From Membranipora membranacea (Eukaryota; Bryozoa; Gymnolaemata; Cheilostomatida; Membraniporidae): a stretch of DNA of 64,000 bases. Position 1 is the first letter of the stretch, and every line of letters begins with the position of its first letter. The position numbers were made by a program, and so were the translations under genes. The stretch spans positions 11,470,001 to 11,534,000 of the forward strand of contig OU612072.1 of the NCBI GenBank assembly GCA_914767715.1. The letters run 5' to 3'. This document shows positions 48,101-59,924 of the stretch, in pieces. The notes below the pieces were generated by a model. That model saw nothing but the letters and a program-made list of their open reading frames with translations, made no database searches and was not told where the DNA came from.

Positions 48101-48817
48101 TACTTACAGGTATATGAACCTTCCTTGTTACGAATTGTTGGCACTAAAAACCTATTTCCCTAACTGAGATTGTCAATCTAAACTTAGCATAAAATATGAG
48201 GATATGTGTCTGATTCATTAGAGTTGTTTTGTATCCTGCTTATTGCTAGCAAGGTAAAATCTGGTACCCTCACCCTCAAAAAAATTTTGCTGTTAAATTT
48301 GGCACTCAGCACTATCATTTCCTTGGTAAACAATTAACAATTATATCATCAAACGATTTATCACGCAATCCTTGAACAAATAAATGAAGTTGCACGTTCT
48401 TCCTTCACGATCCCCATTTCCCCAAGTAAAATTCATGTAAAAAAATACCTATGCACTTTAAGTGTTATAGTGATCCTTTCTAATAATTTTAAAACAGTCA
48501 CACATTAATTTTACTGGCATGGTTTCCCTCAGGATTTTGTTATTGGGCAGTTGTTTTTGTTGGCAATGCCATATTCAATGTAGTCACAGATTGATTCTAC
48601 GTAAGGAAGTAATTTCCCTATTCCTCATTGATCACAGCCCCATACTAGTATCATCGATGATTAATTGACCGTATACAAACTATCACCTGAAAAAAAACTT
48701 TGTGTGGTTATTATTAAATTAGCTCAGTATCAATTTGATCGGAATTTTTGGCAAAAAGTGGATTATTTATGTGTTTCCCTTTCCTTGGCATGACATAAGG
48801 TACTGCTAGCTATCAGG

Positions 48818-48893
48818 TATATAAACCTCAGTATTTCTAGTGAGGGACATTCAACTTCTTGGTTAAGAACTGACAAGATTCTCTAATCTCAAA
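48818..48893 (+). promoter_or_regulatory. Class A promoter and 5'UTR exon of A4
   Basis: TATA tatataaa at 48818-48825, then tctagtgagggacattcaac, then donor caaa|gtgagt at 48893/48894. Confidence 0.75.
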
Positions 48894-49090
48894 GTGAGTA
48901 ATTCAATTCGTACTCAAAGCTAGGTCTGTCTGTTCACTCATTGATGAAATAGACATTGCCATTGTTGTCTCATTTCGTACTTTGCTACACCGGTACATTC
49001 ATGTATTTGATGATTTATCTTTGAATTTCGACGTTTTTCATTAGCCTTAGCCAATTATATACCAACAGTATGTTTATTTTCAGACTCAAG

Positions 49091-50016
49091 ATGAAGTTCA
49101 CTGTCTGTCTCCTGGCTGTCTTTGCTCTCCTGGCTTCTCTAGCTAGCTGTAAGTACTGCCTCTATATTTTATTTTCTTAGGACTAGGTCTTTGAAAACTT
49201 AACATAGGAGAAAATTGACCACTTCAATCACCTTATATAACTATATCAAACGTAAACCTACCCTCAACTCTTAGATGTAACCTAAAGGCAGGGCAATGGT
49301 TTATGAAAGTTGTAAGAGATAGAAAAAAACCTTGAGTTTGCCATGTTACACCAGGTCAGGTACTGGATCTGGAGCAAGGACCCAGTCTCTAATGCTTATA
49401 AATAGCAAATGGAAACTTATTTAGCATTTTAGTGGGGTGGCAGGGCACCCCTGCCTTCCCTAGAACTACAGGCCTCAAAGATCAACACGATCAATTAGAA
49501 TCATAGACAAATGATAGCATTATTTTGGTTCCATCATTTTTTACTGAACTCAGACACAAACTGCTCACTCTTACGCTGTCTTTTTTTTTCTACATCATTT
49601 GTTAATTTAATGACCTTGTCCAAAATACAAGACCACTGCATTACACGAAGTCACTGACTGAGGTATCGCATTCTTTTTCTAGCAGATCATTTTTTTCTGT
49701 CAGCAGTTTGATTAACACAGTTCAGGTGATTGTTCTAGGTATTAAATTTCTAGGATGTGATTTAGTTTGTATAGCTAGCTGTGAATTTCAAAGTCATAGT
49801 TGTTTTATAAAAGGATTGCAAAATTGCAATACACAAACAATTTTTTTTACAGTTGCTTCTGCTGGTGATGTGCACTATGTCAGGCCATTCAAGAATCCTA
49901 ATGGAATCAACCAATGCTACGGTTTCTGTATCCTAGAGAAAGGCTGCTGGAAATACAGATATGAGAATGCTGTACAAATTTGCAAATGCTACTTATGCCC
50001 ATCACCACATGAATAA
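49091..50016 (+). CDS. Class A secreted six-cysteine peptide A4
   Basis: Coding exons are 49091-49148 and 49853-50016, giving 73 residues. The stop is TAA rather than TAG. AATAAA lies at 50120-50125. The signal peptide starts MKFTVCLLAVFALLASLAS. The mature peptide is identical to the other class A genes. Silent differences from A3 include tac ggt for tat ggc. It is convergent with B5. Confidence 0.88.
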
Positions 50017-50330
50017 AACCCATCAGCGGAAACAATTCTATGTCAATGAGTAAACAAACGGACTATTCTAAATGATTTTTCTTTTGATTGAAATTCTATT
50101 TAGCTTTATTCATTTTTCAAATAAATATTCTGAACAACTCATTGACCTTTGCAGTATGTATTATGATTAATTGATGGATAGGGATAGAGACGATTGTGTT
50201 TGGGCAGAATAGTTTATTGGACTAAGAGTTGTTGAGACTTATCTGTGAGACCACTATTTATGCGTGGTTAATTGCTGGCATAAATGTCTCCATCATGCAT
50301 GTGAACTGCATGCATTCAGATTCGGAAAGT

Positions 50331-50494
50331 ACAGTGCACAATGCACAATGCACAATGCAAAATGCAAAATTCACAATTCACAATGTACAATGTACAATTC
50401 ATAATGCACAATGAACAATGCACAATGCACAATGCACAGTGCACAATGCACAATGCACAATGCACAATGCACAATGCACAATGTACAATGCGCA
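50331..50494 (+). repeat. 7-bp satellite (ACAATGC)n
   Basis: About 23 units of acaatgc with acaattc, acaatgt and aaaatgc variants. The array is open in several frames on both strands because 21 bp is seven codons. It lies in a segment (about 50,260-50,755) absent from unit 1. Confidence 0.95.
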
Positions 50495-50822
50495 CTTGGC
50501 TTCCAGTGTGCAAACACCAATGTGAGAAGACTTGCTCGATGTTTGTGTTAAATTTTTTTTATACATGAGTCGTTAGAGAGGAGAATTCAAAACCAACTGA
50601 GCGTGTATAAGTGTAACAAGAAGGAAGATCAATAATTGTAGCAGCTTAGGAATACCTTATAGATTGATCCATTGCAAGCAGAACACAAGAACCCGAGAAT
50701 GATTACTATCCTTGATATAAAATGTTCTGAACAAAAGTAGGAGCGATATGTTTATCTGGATATACAGATATATACGCATACAAAGAACATGAAACACTTG
50801 GTTCACAATTGGATATAACTTA

Positions 50823-51018
50823 AAGGGCAACCAAGATTTCGCAGCATTTATGGGTAGTAAATTATGTGCTAGGCAGCATCAGCTTTATGCATAATGCGAT
50901 GCTAAATACAAAGTAGTTGCTGGCTCTAAGCTTGGAAACACTTCAGTTTAGGGGAGGTTCCAAGACATTGCTGTAATGATGATAAAGCACAGGCTAAATA
51001 ATTACAGGAACAGGAAAC
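50823..51018 (+). mobile_element. Partial copy of the piggyBac-like element
   Basis: It begins ttaaagggcaaccaagattt and follows the element at 54,591 through ggaacaggaaactg, then stops; the right terminal repeat is missing. Unit 1 lacks it (near 44,331). Confidence 0.75.
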
Positions 51019-52257
51019 TGTTGAATTATAATGAATTACAATAAAACATAATCCCTTTCGCCATGTCTGATTGCTTTACAGGATGATTACTCTGAATATT
51101 TTTCTTCTTATATTTCGTAATTCTTTGTTATTATCAAACATCATGTGTCTCCATTAAGAGGCACCCATTTGCTCAAAACACCACAAGATGACCTGAGTCA
51201 TAAAATTTCTCTCCATTTATGAGCTAACATTTTATGGTGACAAACATCGTGCATCATAGTAAGGCACAGCGAATCCTCTACAGATTAGACTCCCCATTGT
51301 GGATTATTTTTAAGAAATGAGTGAGCAACGATAATGACAAAGGAAGGTGGAACATGATAAGAAATAGATAAATCTAATATAAATACAACATAATGCAAGC
51401 CAATTGAAGGAGAGACAAGGAATGACAAATCCGAAGCATGGAAGGACATAAAAGCTCCTATTGTTACCTTAGCATTAAGAAGGACAGGATTTGATGGAGA
51501 AGCATAATTACGCTAGGGATATCCAAACCATTTGTTGCGAGGACACAAATATCTCTAATATTGTTCCCTTAGAGAAGAAAATGCCGAGGACAGGTTTTGA
51601 TGAAGAAGCTAGTCTCCGACATGCATCTATCACTTAACAGAGAAAGGTAAGCAAAGGTGACCATGTGACTTAGACTTGACCAATGCCAATGACAACTGAT
51701 ACTGCAGTGTCTCAATGAAACATGTAGTTTTAACAAGAATCGAACAACTCGTACTCAAAATACACCTCGCACCAAACAACACAATAAACATGGTAATGGT
51801 CAGACCGTAATCTTACAAATAGAATGCCATTCTTAGTCACCCAGACAATGTTTGAGCATTTAGTCATACTTTTGCCTTTGCTTTTCAATACCTTAGGCGG
51901 TCTGTCCTGCTTACACATTTAAAATCAATTTGCAGTTGAATATTAATTTATTTCGATGATATATCAAAATCACAAACAGAAATAGAAAAGCAAGTATAAA
52001 GTTTAATGAGGGCGTGTAGAATATTCCCAGTTGTAGTGACCCAGGCAATCACTGAGCTTTGAATCTTTGTCATGTTATCATTTCTCATTACGTTTCTCAG
52101 TCACATTCAGAAACAATATGCAGTTTAATATAAAGAAATTTCAATCAAAAATTGAATTGAACGATTCAAAAATATAAAGAGATATCATAGGAATTTCAAA
52201 GGAGGTCCTAGTAAAATCAATCATCAGTAATCAATCGGTTTCACAGTTAGATGTGTG

Positions 52258-53007
52258 TTAATGACAGCCATTACAGAAGCAGTGTTTGGCGTCTTGGTTC
52301 CATTGAGTGCACTGTCTGTTTACAATACATCTGTATTCGCAGGGATTGCAGTGGGGATTATAGGGAGGACAAGATGGTAGCGATGTGTTTGGAAATACAT
52401 ATCTTGCATCAGCATCTAAAAATAATTTAATCATCATGATATGACAATCTTTATTTATGAACTCGTTTAATTGGAATGCAGCCCCAAACTAGCCTGTCTT
52501 GTCAAGACAAGCTACTCACAAGCCTATATTAGAGCTGAGCCAACCACTCCAACCACACAAGAAAACATTTAATAGTCAATAGTTGTAAGTGTAAAAAATT
52601 AATATATTTTATAACTAATATTAGTACAGTACTAAGATGTTGATGCTGTTCATGAACAATATCGTAATAAAATAATTAACTCATTTGATTCAATTGCAGC
52701 GTTTTAGCCAACATTGCTGCTTGCTTCATTCCTCCTCTAAGGGATTCAATGATCACAACAACAAAAACTTATTTAATCTAGGCAAGATCAAGAGATTGCA
52801 GACATTTCCTTGTGCAGTAATAGCTGTAAAAATGCCTGGCAATATATCTGTATATGAGAGATACTAAGTTTGTCAAGACTTGAACAGATATAATATATAA
52901 TCCATATACATAATTGTAATTTATTAAAAAACTTAATAGCGTAACTTACATTGTGCCATAGCGGCTAGGAGTGCAAATACAGCAAATAGACAAACTGCAA
53001 ACTTCAT
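52258..53007 (-). CDS. Class B secreted eight-cysteine peptide B5
   Basis: Coding exons are 52950-53007 and 52258-52415, giving 71 residues. The UTR acceptor is at 53033/53034. The UTR donor is at 53200/53201, and TATA at 53267-53274. The signal peptide is like B1 and B2; the junction codon reads Tyr. The mature part starts ADARYVFPNTSLPSC and has C-x6-C-x2-C-x3-C-x5-C-x9-C-x-C-x2-C, ending NGCH. It is convergent with A4. Confidence 0.87.
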
Positions 53008-53200
53008 TTTAACTTCTTTGAATTTCTTACAACCTGTAAAGAAATTACAGAATTTGAATACATAACATTGTTGATCCTAGTCACTGTCGGACCTCTGTCA
53101 CTGTCCTCTAGTCACTGAATGCCTGTGAATGCACATTGTAAGAACACAAATAATAATCTAATAATTTGACAAACTTCAAGAGTTGTAACTGGATACTCAC

Positions 53201-53471
53201 TGGTCTAATATAAGTAATCTTGATGAGATGCTCATAAACTGATGATGTATTTGCCCAGCCGGCGGCTTTATATACCAGGCTAAGATATCAATGCAATAGT
53301 TACATGACGTTCCCTCTAAGTTTTTATTAATAGTTTCCATGCTCTTACAGGTGCCAGATTAAATTTGGCAATTGACCACAGTTTCCTTTTATATTTGATT
53401 AATAGCTTTAATTTAGATACAAGCTATTTTAATTCAATTAACATGATGATCAAGATCTGCATGACTTAGCA
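53201..53471 (-). promoter_or_regulatory. Class B promoter of B5 with conserved distal element
   Basis: TATA at 53274-53267 and gcatgacttagca at 53459-53471, about 190 bp upstream, matching B3 and B4 spacing. Confidence 0.6.
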
Positions 53472-54590
53472 CTTTATATCTATCCATACAACAACAAGTT
53501 TCCTTAAATTTGTTGGAAGGCCTGATAATAAGAACACCATGTGGCAATTGATAAATATAACTTGTGAATTAAACTTTTGAGACTTAGAATAAAACTTTCT
53601 TCTTGTTGAGGCAAAAAGAAGCTGAAGCCATGTTGCTGTTGAACGATAAACTGGGCTTTAACTGATAGGTTGTAGGTTACTCTAGCTCAAAAAAGAAAAA
53701 GCATGCTGATTTGATATTGCCTGTCTGAGCTTATTCCTTAGCTAATTTAGCTCAATCAATTGACAGCAAATATGTTACATGATACATACTGGCCAAGCAG
53801 GTGTGATTATGATACATTTGAAGAGATTCTAGGTAAAAAATCTGGAATTGGAAAAAGGCTCAGAAGCATAGTATTGACTCTTCCAATAATGTGCCTGTCA
53901 CAATGATGCCAGGGAATCAATGATTTACCACCAACATCCCCACCAGTCTATAACACACACCTTCTGTGTACTCTTTAATCCCGGGATACCCTGATTGACC
54001 ACTCAAATACAACTGCTTTGTGGCAAGAAGATGGGTGTCATAATTTGCAAATAATTCAACCAAACAGTTCATATATCCCTTGATTGCCACGGTATCTCAG
54101 ATAAAAGAAATCACATTGTGAACTCATGCAGGCTCCGACCAGTATGGTAAGGTGGCATCTACCCTCGAATCGGTCTAGGGTCAATTAATGATGATTCCAT
54201 TTTGATTTGGCATAGAAACATCATATATCACTCACTGGGATGTGATCTTGGTAGAGTGGAAACAGGGAGTTAAAGACTTCAGAAGGACCACAGCAAAACA
54301 TAGCATAGCACAGCTATTTCTGCAGTAGTTACGCAATATTTTGACACTCAGAAAATTCAGAGTACTTTGGGTAAAAACCATGTATCGTGTTAGAAACTGT
54401 CCTCCCTTCTCATATATGAGGTATTAGGTAATCATGGGGCCTAGTACTGTACCAGCCGAATAAACTGTCACTTCTATCTACTTGAGAGAACTGTATAAAA
54501 TCATAGATGAAGTTATCTTCTATTATAAAATGTCTCCTTACAATGAAACTATATATATTTTCAAATGATGAAGAAAATAATGGTAATTAA

Positions 54591-54930
54591 AGGGCAACCA
54601 AGGTTTCGCAGCAATGCATTAGTCGGTAGTAAATAATGTGCTAGGCAGCATCAGCTTTGTGCATGACGCGGCGCAAAACTCAAGGTAGTTGCTGACTCCA
54701 GGTTCCAAGACATTGCTTTAATAATGATAGGGCACAGGCTAAATAACAACAGGAACAGGAAACTGCTTTGTGGTATTCTATTTTAGCTGAGTTTGAGTAC
54801 CTGATGGATGAATTGTTTCACAAGAATTCTGACTGAATAATCATCTGAATTAGATTTTGTATTTTTCCCGATGCAAATGGTGCAATCTGCTATCAATCGA
54901 TGAGAACTTGTTTGAAACCTTGGTTGCCCT
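54591..54930. mobile_element. piggyBac-like non-autonomous element
   Basis: The element is 340 bp with 17-bp terminal inverted repeats AGGGCAACCAAGGTTTC and exact TTAA on both sides (54587-54590 and 54931-54934). TTAA targets are the hallmark of piggyBac. There is no coding capacity. A partial relative is at 50,823. Confidence 0.85.
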
Positions 54931-55345
54931 TTAAAAGTATTTAGATGTGGTAGCTTATTAGGTCGGCACAGCACTAGGCCTCATGAATACCTCGTAGCTC
55001 ATAGATGGGAAGGGAGAACAATTTCTAACACAATACATAGTTTTTACCCAGGCTATATGATGATGTGTTTATTTGTCTCATCAATTAGAGAAATAAAATG
55101 CTTCATGTGAGTGCTCTCTTGTTAAAAGTATGGACGGTAAAAATAAATGGATAAAAATTCACATAAATAGTTTACTTTTTTGAAAAAACGCTATTTAGAT
55201 AGTGAACACAGTTAGCTCTAAAACAAAGTTTGCGAAGGTTTACTCTGTACCGGATGGTGGAATATCGGCCTGATGGGCATTGAGTAAATGTTGCTGTGGT
55301 CCTTCCGAAGATCTTAATAATTGGAGGAATGGCAGCGCACTGCCT

Positions 55346-55690
55346 TTGAGATTACACTATGAAAATGTGTATCTCTGATCGTTTGAGTCAACTTAGTAGC
55401 AGCACCTAACAAGTACCCACCCCTAATTAAGAAAATTGAACACGGATTGTCACACCACATTCCTTGTGATGGTACTCATACTAAGTGAATTAATACACTC
55501 TCTATCTATCAGAGAGATACATGCATAATATATCACATGATCAGTGTGAAATGGCAGGCCAAATCTATTCAGGGATAAACTCAGTTTTTCTAGTTGTATT
55601 TTAGCTGTGACAGTTGCAGCTAAAATTCGAATAGATTCTGGCTTCATGAACGGACCTTTATCCGACCTCAAAATTACATTCAATTCCACC
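55346..55690 (+). repeat. Dispersed repeat, copy 1
   Basis: gagattacacta...tgtgtatctctgatcg...aagtgaattaat(a/t)cactctctat and further parts recur in the same order at about 59,070-59,430. No terminal repeats or coding motif recognised. Confidence 0.65.
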
Positions 55691-57032
55691 AGTAAAAAGC
55701 CTTAGAGAGCTTTAACAGCCAATGAAATATGAGAGTAGTTGGTTACCTAGAAAAAACAAGATGGCCATCCGCATAGGCAGGTGCAATGTCACCAGTGAGT
55801 GCTGAGTATTTTTAGCCTGTTATATTTTCCCTGAAAATTTGGCGTTTTAAATTCAAGCTGAGAGATGCCTGGGGGTTCAGGTACTCCGTACACCTCTGAG
55901 CATATTATGACTTTTCAGCAAAATTACTACAAGGAGTCTCAACAATGTACCGCGTTATCTCAATGACCCTTACACATACTGTGTTGCATAGGGCGGCAAT
56001 GGTGGAATGAACTGAGCTGCGGGGTGCAAGTGCACAACTCGTTTGGCACGCTTTCTATTCACTGCCATACAATCGGTGTTTACTGGAGGTCTGATGTCAC
56101 GTTTTGGTTGAATGATAACATTTTCAAAACAGAAATCGCCTCACATTGGTTAAAGAAAGTATTTTCCGGTAAGCAAGTTACGGAACCATATTGTGTTCGT
56201 ACGACCTCAAGAATCATAAACAGAGTTTACAGAGACCTTAAGAGTGAAACTATCATCCTGTAAAACAATTTCACAACACACTTTACTCGTTAAAGAATTA
56301 TTGGCACTATAAACCTCCCTGTTTCCCTAACTGATATTGATAACTCTGAGTTTGGTACAAAATATGAGGATGTGTGTCTGATTCACTGGAGTTTGAATAA
56401 ATATGAAGCTTTGCTGTGTCCTGTACAATATGGTACCCGGACCTCAATTAAATTTAAAAGTATTTTTTTAACTTGGCATTCGCGCTGTGCTTTCCTGGGA
56501 AAACAGTTAACACTAATATTATCAAATGATTTATCATGCGATTGCCAAAATTGCCATTCAAATGACTTCGCACATTTTTTGCTCACAGTGCCAATTACCT
56601 CAGTGAGCATTTAGGTAGACATATCCTTATGTTTCATAAGTGTTATTTGTGTCATTTCCAATTGTTTCGAAACTGCTACACAAATTCTTTGAATTTATCT
56701 GGCATGGTTTCCTCCTCATCAAGGAAATAATGTATATTTAGGGTTCAGGTGTTTGGTTGTGGGCAGTTGTTTTGGTCGACATTGCCAAATTCATTGCTTA
56801 AACCGATTGACTGGACGAGGAAACAGTCTTCCTCATTTACTGGAGCTATACTCATGCAAATAACATTGATGATTTATTTTACCATAACCAATTTAACATT
56901 TTAAAACTGTGTGTGATTAATTGTTCACTCAGCCTAGCACGGTATCAATTTGATCAGTATTTGAGGTCAACAATGGATAGTTTATGTTTTTCCTTTTCCT
57001 TGCCAGGACATTCTATCTGGCTGAAAAACTGG

Positions 57033-57108
57033 TATATAAAGCTCCTCATTTCTAGTGAGGGACATTCAACTACTTTGTAAAGACCTGAAAAGACACTCTA
57101 ATCTCAAA
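57033..57108 (+). promoter_or_regulatory. Class A promoter and 5'UTR exon of A5
   Basis: TATA at 57033-57040 within ctggtatataaagctcctc, then tctagtgagggacattcaac, then donor caaa|gtgagt at 57108/57109. The upstream block cggtatcaatttgatcag and ttccttttccttgcca match A1. Confidence 0.75.
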
Positions 57109-57393
57109 GTGAGTAATTCAATTCGTACTCAAGGCTAGTTCTGTCTGTTCACTCACTAATGAAATAGATATTGCCGTTATTATCTTATTTTGTACGTAGG
57201 AGATTGTAAGAGTGTTACATTCATGTATTTGATGTCTGATCTTTTCAACCTTTGCACTTTCCCACTCTTTATATTAGCTTCGAGATACGCTTACGGTTTG
57301 GTTTTTTGAAGCATTTCATATTTCGATGTTTTATATTAGCTCTTAGCAAATCAGATACCAACAGTATGTATTTTTTCAGACTTTACTGTAAAG

Positions 57394-58504
57394 ATGAAGT
57401 TCACTGTCTGTCTCCTTGCTGTCTTTGCTCTCTTGGCTTCTCTAGCTAACTGTAAGTACTGCCACCATATTTTCTATTATCTGTACTCAGTCTTATATAA
57501 AACATTTAATCCCTACCAAAGCACCATGCTTAATATGTTGTAACACTTAGCATTTATTGCTTTGGAAGGGTTATTGGTAGGGTTATGGTAGGGTATGTTA
57601 TTGAATGTAATTATATGGTTGTTAAACTTAGCCTTATGCAAAGGATCACATCCATAAAAATTAGGCTGACCAATGTTAATGAGTTCACAATGAGAGTAAA
57701 ATAGGAGGCAGGGATTCTTGTTAAGGTCAGTTTAGCATAGCTGGTTAGTAGAAATGGCCTTGATACCATCTGATATTAGTAATTGAATTGAAACCACCAT
57801 TCAGGGTTTCCATCTCAGCCAGCAACATCCCAGAATACATGCTAGGGTTTTTGGGCTTACCCAGCAACAACCCATGGGTTGTCGCTGGGTAAGCCCGAGC
57901 ATTGCATATTGCTCATTGCACCATCTCCCAAACATATGTCAGCGTTTCCTCGCCACCTTTTCAAAGTATGAGCTAATGCTCTAGCTAGAGGAGATAATTA
58001 CAGGAATAAATAAATTTAGAATAAAATTTAGTAATTCAGTGAACTTGTTTGTGATAGGATAACCCGATCAACTAGTCGTCAACTCTTCTTGTTTGCTTGT
58101 TTTTCAATCATTCTTCCAATTGATTACCTCATTTACGGCAGATCATACAAATAACAGCAGTAAAAAAGCATGGTACAACAAGAAGTCTTTGTATTCTTTG
58201 TAGGAAAGTTCAAAGTGATTTTTTCCATCAGATCAGTTTTGTCAGTATGTCAGGCAGCCCAAAGGGATTTCCAGGACACATTCATTTTAAAAAAGGAGGA
58301 TCAGTTTGGAACCTACAGTCTAATTTTTTCCGTTTTACAGATGCTGCTGCAGGTGATGTACACTATGTCAGGCCATTCAAGAATCCGAATGGAATCAACC
58401 AATGCTACGGTTTTTGCATCCTAGAGAAAGGCTGCTGGAAATACAGATATGAGAACGCTGTACAAATATGCAAATGTTACCTATGTCCATCCCCCCATGA
58501 ATAG
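57394..58504 (+). CDS. Class A secreted six-cysteine peptide A5
   Basis: Coding exons are 57394-57451 and 58341-58504, giving 73 residues. The UTR acceptor is at 57379/57380. AATAAA lies at about 58,586 and 58,603. The signal peptide starts MKFTVCLLAVFALLASLAN. Just after the intron the codons read Tyr-Ala-Ala-Ala (atgctgctgcagg), closer to class C (atgcagctgttgg) than to A1-A4 (ttgcttctgcagg). From Gly-Asp-Val onward the mature peptide is identical to A1-A4. It is convergent with B6. The intron carries a 44-bp palindrome. Confidence 0.87.
57853..57896. repeat. 44-bp near-perfect palindrome without a loop
   Basis: gggcttacccagcaacaacc plus ca at 57853-57874 meets its complement at 57875-57896 with one mismatched pair. 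It lies in the A5 intron. Confidence 0.9.
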
Positions 58505-59069
58505 AAACTCTCTGCAATGATGGAAATTCTATGGCAACACGTTCACGACCGAACTCTATGATTTCATATTTTTATAATTAAAGCAAATAAATTCAATTTT
58601 CAAATAAAAATACAAACTATTCATCAAAGTGCAATATGTATCATGATTCCTGAGAGACAAAGATAGAGTTCCAGAAGTGATAGAAGATCGAATGCAATTG
58701 ATTAAAATACCTATCATAGTTTTTTCATTATAATTGTTATTATTGTGTGCATTCCGTATTGCTAAGAGGCTGGTGTCCAAAGAAACTTGCAGAGCCCCGA
58801 GCAACTAGCAAGTCAGCATTCATTCAGCATTGTCTTTTACTTCACCCAAAAAAATTTTCTTCAGATTCCTAGTATATGAGGCCATGAATTGCCCTAATGC
58901 CCAATAAATTAAGCATCCAAGCCTCAGATTTTGAAATGCATAATAACTGACTCACCAATTTTTTAGCTGGTACACAGGTATTTTTAATTGATGCTCACCA
59001 AGTTGTTCCCTGTTTCGTGTAAGCTGGTCCACAGCATGATTAATTCCCTGACTGGCAAGCCACACTGAC

Positions 59070-59430
59070 ATCGAGATTACACTAATAACATGTGTATCTC
59101 TGATCGTAAGAGTCAATTTAGTATGAGTAGCTAAGATGTACCAACCCCTAATTAACAAAACTGACTTAGGGTTCTCACACCAAGTTCCTTATGTTGGTAC
59201 TAATGCTAAGTGAATTAATTCACTCTCTATCGATCACTGGTATACATGCAATATTTTAATATGTGATCAGCGCGCTGCCAAGTTAGTGCTGGTGCTGATG
59301 TACATGTCCAATGAGTCAGCTTTGGTTAATTATGTGTTAGCCGGCACAGATTTGCTTGTGTCAGAAGCTGGAAGAGGGGGTAATAACCCACAGATGAAGT
59401 GCAATATTTATTTCCGAGTTCCACCAGTTT
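59070..59430 (+). repeat. Dispersed repeat, copy 2
   Basis: Matches 55,346-55,690 in order, including ctctgatcgtaagagtcaat and tccacca near the end. The 121-codon ORF overlapping its right part is not supported as a gene. Confidence 0.65.
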
Positions 59431-59856
59431 GCCTTTCCACTTTTGTAACAGTGATTTCAGTTTGGCCTATAATTAGCTCAACATACAAAAACGAATTAAA
59501 TAAACAACTAAATCTTGTTCTATCAAAGAGTTATACTTTTATTATATCATATTTTGGTGAGCATATGTGGCTGAATGATACTAAGTTACTTTTATTCATG
59601 ATGCAACAGCTAAATTTCTATACTGCTGAGATTCCTACTAAGTTCAACTAAACCAACTAAATGGATAAGGCTAGAAAATTCCCCAATATGATAACTATGT
59701 ATTATTCAGAAATCAGCCGAAACTAGTGGAGTTCACATTTGATTGCCTGCTATTGTTTTGTTGAGGGGCAGTGCCTCTCTATTCGGTTTTGAGTCTTTTA
59801 TTGTGCCGGAACTTAGGGACTTGAGTGATCCGTCGGAGGCAACTTATTATATACAT

Positions 59857-59924
59857 TATGATGTCACTATGAACAGGAAATGTAATTCAAATAAGAAACA
59901 CTTCCTGTTCATAGTGACATCATA
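59857..59924. repeat. 23-bp perfect inverted repeat
   Basis: tatgatgtcactatgaacag plus gaa at 59857-59879 is exactly complementary to 59902-59924, with a 22-nt loop. No flanking duplication recognised. Confidence 0.92.

Larger units (their letters stand above)
41520..48125 (+). repeat. Tandem A-B unit 1
   Basis: This unit (A3 then convergent B4 with flanks) recurs at about 48,130-56,270 (A4, B5) and 56,275-63,400 (A5, B6). Each starts with the same flank (taactctaaacttagca...gaggatatg) about 650-700 bp before the class A TATA box. Confidence 0.85.
48130..56270 (+). repeat. Tandem A-B unit 2
   Basis: Second tandem unit, with A4 and B5. It is longer than unit 1 because of a satellite-bearing insertion (about 50,260-50,755) and a partial piggyBac-like element (about 50,823-51,018). 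Confidence 0.8.

Noticed and set aside
50229-50568. ORFs rich in Cys/His/Ala on both strands
   Set aside because: They come from the ACAATGC heptamer array and have no signal peptide or splice context.
59286-59651. 121-codon ORF starting MLVLMYMSNESALVN
   Set aside because: It overlaps a dispersed repeat, has no promoter or splice context, and has no recognisable domain.
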